64,000 bases of DNA from Butyrivibrio sp. MB2005 (GTDB lineage: Bacteria > Bacillota > Clostridia > Lachnospirales > Lachnospiraceae). Position numbers and translations under genes: made by a program. The stretch spans positions 1 through 64,000 of the forward strand of contig NZ_AUJP01000019.1 of the NCBI RefSeq assembly GCF_000424285.1, given 5' to 3'. The notes under the pieces were generated by a model. That model searched no databases. It saw nothing but the letters and a program-made list of their open reading frames with translations, and was not told the DNA's origin. This document shows positions 8,814 through 17,400 of the stretch, piece by piece; the stretch's first letter is position 1, and each line of letters opens with the position of its first letter.

Positions 8814-9464
8814 ATGGAAAATAATAGTTTGAAGAACGTAATTACTACGCTTGTTCGCATGGCTATCACGGCATGTGTAGTTTTTGCGTTCTTCGGGCAA
8901 AGTATGAGTCATACGCTTCATGTACGGGCAGTGGAAAAACATACGGAGATGGTGATATTTACAGCCCCCAGTGCAGAGAAATTGTATGATGGTACGCCGC
9001 TAAGAGAACAGATAGACGTAACCGCTCAGGGGTTGCCTGAGGGTTATACATATAAAGCAGTTGCTGAGGGAAGCGTTACATATCCTGAAGATAATACAGA
9101 AGATAACAATATTGTTACTGACTATATAATATATGATCCAAACGGCCTTAATGTTACGGATCAGTTTGTAAATGTAGTGACAAGACCCGGGACTCTCAGA
9201 GTCAGTTACACCAAGGAGAACGTCCTTGGCGCAAGGCGCGACAGGGCTACGGGTAAGGAGATAGCTGTTAATACAGACAGTAGTCAGGAAGTGGTTATCG
9301 AGGATGAGGGGACACCTCTTGCAGATGGCGCAGGAAATACCGTAATTAAAGGTAACACGCCGGATACCTCTGTAGAAATTCTTATCTATGGGATTCTTTT
9401 TCTTATAATGCTCATAGTTTTTGGATTATTCATAACAGATAGTAGCAAAATGAGGGCAAAATGA
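8814..9464 (+). CDS. Small membrane-anchored surface protein with YDG-type domain and VLGARR motif
   Basis: A 216-residue protein of unknown function. The ATG at 8814 follows GGTGATGGGGAG; a longer frame from 8718 would run through the structured leader. It has an N-terminal signal or anchor (about 12-30), a single extracellular domain starting with SAEKLYDGTPL, which resembles the last domain of the giant protein at 11406 (SAEKVYDGQPL), the motif VLGARR at about 137, an acidic linker and a C-terminal TM segment (about 186-206) followed by Lys/Arg. Its stop overlaps the start of the cyclase gene by 4 bp, so the two are co-translated. It may be the cyclase's surface partner or an accessory to the giant protein (inference). 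Confidence 0.75.
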   Translation: MENNSLKNVITTLVRMAITACVVFAFFGQSMSHTLHVRAVEKHTEMVIFTAPSAEKLYDGTPLREQIDVTAQGLPEGYTYKAVAEGSVTYPEDNTEDNNIVTDYIIYDPNGLNVTDQFVNVVTRPGTLRVSYTKENVLGARRDRATGKEIAVNTDSSQEVVIEDEGTPLADGAGNTVIKGNTPDTSVEILIYGILFLIMLIVFGLFITDSSKMRAK

Positions 9465-11101
9465 AATCTATTCAGCAAAAAATAATGCTGCTTACTACGG
9501 TGGCGATAGTGATTGTCGCTATTGTTGTAGGCACGTCGGCGGTTTTTAATCTGATACAGGTGGGTGAGTACGATTCTGCTCAAATTCTGAATCTGACCTG
9601 TGCAAAGGAAGCGACAGCAATCAACAGGACACTTTACGACGCTGAAGAAGCGGTAAGTATTCTTGCTGATTACGCTGAGGAGCGCCTTTTTTCCGTAGAA
9701 AAGCTGGCAAGTGATGCGGACTACAGAGACAGTTACACTGTACAGCTTGGAAATATCTTTGCAAATGTCGCGGCTAATGTTTCCGGTACAATTGCATATT
9801 ATGTTGTTTACAACCCGGCCATCATTGAATCCGAAGGCGGTCTGTATTATGTGTTTGATGAAGATACAAGGACTTTTTCTCCCGAAGAGCCCATAATGAT
9901 AGCTGCTATTGAAAATGGAGATAAAGATTCAATAGCGTGGTGGTATGAGCCTCTTGAAACAGGAGAGCCCACATGGATAGATCCTTTTTATGATCCGGTT
10001 TCTGACAGAGAGATTATTTCACATATTATCCCTCTTTATTATGGGGATATCCTGATAGGCGAAGCCGGCGTGGATATTGACTTCTCTGGGATTGTAGAGG
10101 ATGTTAAGAACGTTAAATGCTATGAGACGGGATACGGCAGCCTGGCAGACGATAAGGGGACGGCGTACTATAATCCCAACTATGAAAAAGGCACGCTCAT
10201 GAGCGAGATGGATGTCAGCGAAGGCCTGACCTTTGATGCAGAGAGTAACGGCGAAGAACTTATGACCTACTATTTCCATAATGTTCAGAAGCAGATGGCA
10301 TATACGACTTTGGCCAACGGAATGAGGCTTATGATCACAGCGCCCACCAAAGAGATAAATGCTGTCAGCAACAAGCTTGTAAGACAGGTTATCATTTCTA
10401 CTATATTAGTACTTTTCATTTTCTTCTTCGTAACTCTTATGGTTTCAAGAAGAATTACTGAGCCCCTTAAGGAGCTTGCTGAGGTTGCCAAGAAGATCAA
10501 TGAAGGCGAGCTTGAAGTTACCTTCCCTAAAGAGACCAAGGATGAGGTAGGAGCACTTACCCATGTCCTCGAAAAAATGGTGCATCATCTAAAGCATCAT
10601 ATAGATGACCTCAATTCTCTGGCTTTTCATGATTCACTTACAGGTGTAAAAAATAAGACAGCCTATGATGAAGCTGTAGCCAAGCTTGATGAGATGGAGG
10701 GCGATAAGGAGTATGGCATTGTAGTAATGGATGCCAATAATCTGAAGAAGATAAATGATACCTATGGGCATGAGAAAGGCAACATCTATCTGAAAAATGC
10801 CTGCAAGCTTACCTGTAGGATTTTCAAGGGAAGTCCTGTATTCAGAGTAGGTGGAGATGAGTTTGTCGTTATTCTTCAGGGTGATGATTATGAGAATTGC
10901 TACAAGCTGATGCGCGATTTTGATGTTGAAGCAGAGAAACATAATAAACGTACTAAGAACGAATGGGAAAAGATAAATATTGCAAAAGGCATGGTTAAAT
11001 ATGAGCCAGGTACCGATCAGAATGCAGAGGCTGTATTCAAGCGGGCAGATGCCAGAATGTACGTGGCAAAACAGAAGATGAAGCTGGCGGAAATATCCTG
11101 A
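9461..11101 (+). CDS. dCACHE-HAMP-GGDEF diguanylate cyclase
   Basis: A 546-residue membrane receptor that would make c-di-GMP from GTP. Order: TM1 (8-30), extracellular double-CACHE-like sensor (35-305, containing the typical WIDPFYD segment), TM2 (about 308-330), HAMP (333-385), short coiled coil, GGDEF domain (395-546) with intact GGDEF at 464-468. The RxxD inhibitory site expected five residues upstream is absent, so product feedback at that site is unlikely. It overlaps the small surface protein gene by 4 bp and shares its promoter. A hairpin terminator follows. Confidence 0.92.
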   Translation: MKSIQQKIMLLTTVAIVIVAIVVGTSAVFNLIQVGEYDSAQILNLTCAKEATAINRTLYDAEEAVSILADYAEERLFSVEKLASDADYRDSYTVQLGNIFANVAANVSGTIAYYVVYNPAIIESEGGLYYVFDEDTRTFSPEEPIMIAAIENGDKDSIAWWYEPLETGEPTWIDPFYDPVSDREIISHIIPLYYGDILIGEAGVDIDFSGIVEDVKNVKCYETGYGSLADDKGTAYYNPNYEKGTLMSEMDVSEGLTFDAESNGEELMTYYFHNVQKQMAYTTLANGMRLMITAPTKEINAVSNKLVRQVIISTILVLFIFFFVTLMVSRRITEPLKELAEVAKKINEGELEVTFPKETKDEVGALTHVLEKMVHHLKHHIDDLNSLAFHDSLTGVKNKTAYDEAVAKLDEMEGDKEYGIVVMDANNLKKINDTYGHEKGNIYLKNACKLTCRIFKGSPVFRVGGDEFVVILQGDDYENCYKLMRDFDVEAEKHNKRTKNEWEKINIAKGMVKYEPGTDQNAEAVFKRADARMYVAKQKMKLAEIS

Positions 11102-11129
11102 TATCTTCTATATAAAGTAATAAATAATA

Positions 11130-11173
11130 GAACCTATCAAATAAATGAAAAATTTGTTTGATGGGTTCTTTTT
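11130..11173 (+). terminator. Intrinsic terminator after the GGDEF gene
   Basis: A 12-bp stem (11130-11141 with 11157-11168, one G-T pair) is followed by a T-run. It ends the 8814-11101 operon. The rest of the 304-bp gap up to 11405 is AT-rich and holds the second shared operator and promoter. Confidence 0.8.
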
Positions 11174-11277
11174 GTGATACTTAAAAATGGTGAAATTGAA
11201 AACACTTAAAAATATGCCGTTTCGCTATTGACATTTGTTAGCAGGTTTTTATGGAAACGAGATACGGAAAAATGGTA

Positions 11278-11348
11278 TTGTCAAGTACGAGTTTTGAATA
11301 AAAAATTTCATTTTCCGTAAACAAAAGTGAAAAGAAATTTCATATAAT
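11278..11348 (+). promoter_or_regulatory. Promoter with 47-bp shared operator, copy 2
   Basis: Second copy of the block at 8599-8645. The inverted half-sites are at 11286-11298 and 11307-11319, with the same 8-bp gap. TATAAT at 11343-11348 follows after the same 18 bp. The start codon of the giant surface protein is about 57 bp further on. Identical geometry in two otherwise dissimilar intergenic regions points to one regulator driving both genes. Confidence 0.75.
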
Positions 11349-11405
11349 TAAAGAGTAACATGAGGTTGATAAACCCAATTTTTTTTCATTAGAGGGGGAA
11401 TATCT

Positions 11406-14400
11406 ATGAGAAAGAACATTGCTAGAAAGTTTGCACTGCTTTTGGCACTGACACTGCTTGTAACGACCTTTGGCTCTGATTACAACAGTATCGGCGTTCG
11501 CGCTGATGAAGGTGCCCCCGAGCAGGCAGAAGACGTTGATTACAGCCCTGTGTTTTCCGAGCCTATCGGCGCTGAGCAGGAAACTCCTGCAGAAGAGGAG
11601 ATTCAGGAAGAACCTGAAGAAGAACAGGAAGAACCTGAAGAGGAAGCTCCTGCAGAAGAACCTCAGCCTGAACAGCAGGAAGAAGAACAGCCTGCACAGG
11701 AAGAGGAAGCTCAGCCTGAGGAGACTCCCGCAGAAGAGACACCTGCAGATGAGACTCCTGCGGAAGAGACACCTGCAGATGAGACACCTGCAGCAGAGAC
11801 TCCGGCGGACGAAACACCCGCAGAGGCACCTGCAGAAGACGCTCCCGCAGCAGAGACTCCGGCGGACGAGACGCCTGCAGCAGAGACACCTGCAGATGAA
11901 ACACCCGCAACAGCAGTTACGATCAGATTCGTAGCCGGCGAAGGCGGAACAGTTTCCAAGGATGCTGAGACTGTTGATATGAGTATAGAAGGCGCTGCAT
12001 TTGAAGGCGCTTTGGCAACAGCTAATGAAGGCTTTGAGTTTGTAAACTGGACTGACGCAGCAGGCACACCGGTTTGCGAAGAGGCTACATTCGTACCTGC
12101 AGGCGATAAGATCGTCAATGAAGCAGTTTACACAGCTAACTTCAAGGCTAAGGAAGAAAAGGTCGAAGAGCCTGAAGAAGAAATGCCTGCACAGGATTTC
12201 GAGAAGACTTCCGAGAATGGTATTACCGTTAATGTAAGTGCTCCTGAAGGCGCGTTCCCTGCTGAGACAGATATGTTTGTAACTGATGTCGAGAATCCTG
12301 AGATTCTTGATGCTGTTAAGGATGCAGCAAACAGTGACATTGATAACAGCAAGCAGACAGCTGTTGCTGTAGATATTACATTTAATGATGCAGATGGCAA
12401 TGATATTGAGCCTAAGTGCGCTATCAGCGTAGTTATCAAGACTCCCGCCATCGAGAAAGATAATACAACTCTTGTACACGTAGATGATGACAATAGTACA
12501 GAAGTTATTGATGCAACAATCAAGAATGAAACTGCACAATTTACTTCTAAAGATTTCTCAATCTATGCAATTGTTGTAGGACCCGGCGAAGAAAACGCCC
12601 GTGTGCTTGTTAATTTTGCAATGGTTGATAAGGAAGCAGAGAATGGTGAAGTTAACATTGCTTCCATGTATGTCAAGGAAGGTGACAACATGGAGCAGGT
12701 TATCTATGATCCCGCCTTTGAACTTAAGCCAGGAACAAGCTTTAAGGGATGGACTACTGAGAAGAATTACACCGCAGATACAGAGAGTCTTAGCATTGCA
12801 GATATACGTAAACTCTTTACAGAAAATTACAATTGGGATGCTGTTAAAGATGCTGATTCTGAAGGCGGCACAAAGGTTACATATTATGCAGTTATAGTTA
12901 ACGGCTATACTGTTAAATATCTTGGAGATAACGACACTTCACTTGGAAGCGACACTGTGCAGATAAGTGAAAATGCAGAAGGTGAAGCTGCATATGCAAC
13001 CTATAAGATAACAATGGGTTATGAAGCTGATGACAGTCACGCGTTCCTCGGATGGCTTGTTCGTGAGGGTAAGGAGAACATCGTAAAGAGAGGAGATAAT
13101 GCGTACTCCCAGACAGATGCAGAACCCTTCAAGCCTAACGAGACCATAACTATAAAGGGTGATGTTACCTTCGCAGTAGATGCACCTGCTGGCGCATGGC
13201 TCATCTATGATGAGAACGGAAAGGGTGCAACTTATACCGCGCCCGAGTTCTTTAAGACAGGAACACCTTTGTATAACAAGCGCCTTGATGAAGATATGAA
13301 GCGCAACGGTTATGTATTCGGAGGTTGGTATAATACAGCTGAGTGTGTTGAAGGCGACACATTCTCCTTCACAGGCACTCTTGATAAGACAAAGATTATA
13401 TATGCTAAGTGGACACCGATTACAAATGCAGCTTATACAATCGTTATCTGGACGCAGAATAAGGATAGATCAGGATATGAGCTTAAGGATGCATTTGTAT
13501 ATGATCCTGCGGATTATCCCGCAGATCCTGCAAACGTAGGAAATAATATTCCTTATACATTTAAAGATAATGGTGATGAGGATTATATTTATTCTCCCAA
13601 GAAGAATGCAGAAGAATTTGGACATTACAAGGGCTTTAGTGTAAATCTTAATAAGACTATCGAAAAGAATAAGGCGCTTTATCCTGATGCTTATGCAAAT
13701 GATGAAGAAGCAAAGCAGGTAAAAATTAAGCCTGAAGGTGATTCTGTTATTAACTTCTACTATGACAGAATTGTGTATAACGTAAAGTTCTATGTATACG
13801 ATAGTAGCAATAGGGTAGCAGCAAATTCCGGTAGTGGCTCCGACTTTTCGGGTCTTGCGACCTGGTATAATGATGTAAGACAGTTGCCTCAAATTGATTA
13901 TCCCCTTCATACAGACGGCAATGGTAGCTATTTCATCCTTGAAGCTTATTACGGAGAGGATATATCTTCAAAGTGGCCCAGCTATGATAAGCTTGGCAGA
14001 GCGACCGTTCGTGTAAATGGTAGTACTCAATCATATGCACCTGTAAGTTTCATCATGATGGTCGGATGTGAACTGAAACCCGAAGCAACAAGTTCCGGAA
14101 GAGGTACTATCAAGGGGTCAATGTCAATCCTTGACGGCAAGATTCTTGGAAAGACCAATGATATAAACGGCAACTACCTGATAGTTCGATATAACGAATT
14201 CTATAATTGGGTGTATCATGTATGGTATGAAGTGCCTGATGGAATGACAGTTTCCAATCCCCAGGAATGGAATGGCAAGAAATATTATAAAGCAGAAGAT
14301 ATAATTTCCAGATCCAGTAATGATGAAGTAAGGTCTCAGACACCTCATCAGTATACAGGTTTTGACTTTGTAGACTGGAGAGGACAGAATTGGGAAGTAA

Positions 14401-17400
14401 ATGGTACAGGTGAGCATTTTAATAACCTTAGATGGACTACCATTGAGAGCGGAAGAGAAGTTTTAAATATCAACTTCGTTTACAACCGTACTTCTAACAA
14501 AGTAAGATTCTTTGACGGACTTTACTATGGCGATAGGACAAAGGTAAGCATACACCATGATGAGCGTCTTATCCATGAGAGTGCAGAGCTTGAGCAAGGC
14601 GCTGTAATTCCTCAAACGATAAGAGAATATGAGCCTACAAGCCCCATAGAGACGGGCTATGTATTTGCCGGATGGTATGCTGATGCTTCCTGCACAGTAC
14701 CTTATGAGTTCACTACCATGCCCGTTGGTGGTATCACAGTATTTGCAAAGTGGATGCAGAAAGAATACCGTGTATTCTTACATCCAAATGCTGATGGTGA
14801 TGAATCCCTTGACTGGCATAATGATTCACAGGAGATGACATTCCGTGTTGAGAACGGTGGTAAGATCAGTGCTCCTTCAGGAACAAGGACAGGATATGAA
14901 TTCGGTGGATGGTTTACAAAAGATGCAAGCGGCAAGCTGACACTCTTTAATTATTCTGATACTCATCTTGATGACACTGTAGTTACAGAGGATCGTGATC
15001 CCAGTCATATGACAGATGTTATGGATAAGTATGGCAATATTGTCGATCCTGCTACTGCTGTCAATAAAGATGCTAATCGTCCATGGATTACCAAGGAACT
15101 CAACCTCTATGCTAAGTGGAGAAGGACTATCGAAGGTGCAGAGGGAATTAATGTTCAGTATCTGTACAAGGATACAAATGATACAGATAAGATTAAGAAG
15201 GATTCCAATATCTATGTAGACAGCGCTGAAGTAGCAGCAATGCCTGCAGAGAAGGCTCCTGAAGGTAAGTTGTTCTCACACTGGGTAGTCCAGAAGTGGA
15301 ATGGCACAGATTTTGTAGATCTTACAGGTGAGGATGCCATAGTCCTTCCGGGAACTACATTTACTGTACTTGTTGAAAATGCACAGATTAAGGATGAAGA
15401 GGGTAATGTAATAACTGCTGCTCAGATAGACGGTGATGTAACCTATACCGTTCAGCTTCGCGCAGAGTACAAAGAACCTGGTGATCCTACACCTACATTT
15501 ATTCCTTGGTTTAAGAATGATGGTAACGCGGCTTATCATGTTGACAGAACAAAGAAGGATGGCGATAAGGATGTTCCTCTGAATGTCAATGACGCAGTTA
15601 GCATACAGGAAGCTCCTACACGCAATGGATATACATTCCTTGGATGGGCAAAGGTTAATATGAGTACATCCACTGATGCTACAGAGGCTGCAACTGAGGC
15701 AAATGCTTTCATGACAGACCAGACTGATAAGTGGTCTCAGGATAACCTTACACCTTACCTCTACTATGTAGATGGAAAGTATCATTTAAATAGTGCTACA
15801 GGCAAAGTTGTATCACAGGTAGCAGCAGATGAGAATATGCCTTATCAGGCAATGTTCGCAGTATGGGAAGAACAGGCTCCTCAGTACACAATTAAGTACT
15901 ACAAGGATACCTTTGATGAAGAAAATCATATCAAGGATGGCAATAACTATGCTGACATTACAGTAGAGAATGCCACAAAGGGTCAGGTTCTTGGACTTAC
16001 TGAAGAGCAGCTCAATGCACGCAAGACAGAGACATATCTTGGCAGCGATTATGCAAATTATAATGACGGAGTTCAGAATCCTGAATCATATACAGTAACT
16101 GAGAATAAGTATAACGATGATGGAGAACTCATTCCTCAGGTCATCAAGGTTCTGTATACACTTAAGAGTACATCCTACACAATCGAGTACTACAAGGGTG
16201 ATGCTAATGGCAATCCTGTAGGAGATCCTATCGGTACAGAAACAGTTGATAATGTAACTGTTGGAAGTAGCGTAGGCCAGCTCGATGATGCAACAATAAA
16301 TGCTAAGAGACCCGGCGGCTATAAGAAGGGTGTTCAGAAGAATACAATTGAAACTATAGATGCAGACGCATCAAAGAATGTTATCAAAGTTGTTTATTCA
16401 CCTATTAAGGTTACTGTAACTGTAAGAGGTAAGCAGTGTGAGACTGACTACGATGGAACAGAGAAGTCTCAGGCAGATTCAAATCTTAAAGATAAGACAG
16501 CGCCTAACGCAAATTGGGCTAACGGATGGATCATCGAATCTGTTGAAGCAGAGACAGGATATGAAGTATCTGAGAGTGACTTTACAATAAGCTCAGTAGA
16601 TTTAGGTCTTAAATATCCTCTGGTAAAGACAGACGCAGGTACATACGAGAATAAATTTACAGAGAACAACTTTGTAGCAACTCCTGTAGCAGGTAAAGAA
16701 GGCTTAGATATCGACATTGAGGTTGAGGATGGTTACCTTAAGATCAATAAGATTACTTCTAAGGTAATAGTAAAGATCAAGGGTGAGCAGGTTGAAACCT
16801 ACTACACAGGTAACAAGCAGTCCACAGATGAATTCGAGACTGCCGGATTTAACGGAAATGGTTATGCAGTTGTATCCAAGCTTACAGAAGATAACAAGCC
16901 TGTAGCAGGTCTTGCAGATACCGATATCGTCCTTGCAGAAGGTAAAACGGCTGAGGCACATGGTACAGAATCAAGTGATGATCCTTATCCTATGAACCTC
17001 ACAAAAGATCACTTCCAGTGCAACAATGAGAATTTCACAGATGTGGAATTCGAGATTGTTGAAGGTGATGATGGTAAGACCAAAGACGGTTATATCCTGA
17101 TTAAGCCTGTAGAAGGTATTGTAGTAACACTTCATGGCGAGATCCTTGAGACTCTTTACAGTGGAGAAAAGCAGTCAACCGCTGATGAGCAGTTCGAAGG
17201 TCTTGATAAGTTCACAGTTGATAGCATTAAGAAGGATGGTGAGGATTGCGATCTCATAGATGCTTCACAGATTATTCTTAAGGATGGTGAAGGAATCGCA
17301 ACCGGTACAGATGTACAGGATGTTCCTTATGCTATGGGTCTTACAGAGGATAGCTTTGAGTGTTCTAATAAGAACTATAAAGTAAGCTATATTATTACAA

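Noticed and set aside
11340-12539. 399-residue minus-strand frame rich in Cys/Leu/Phe
   Set aside because: It is the reverse shadow of the Glu/Pro/Asp-rich coding repeats of the giant surface protein, with no ribosome site and an implausible composition.
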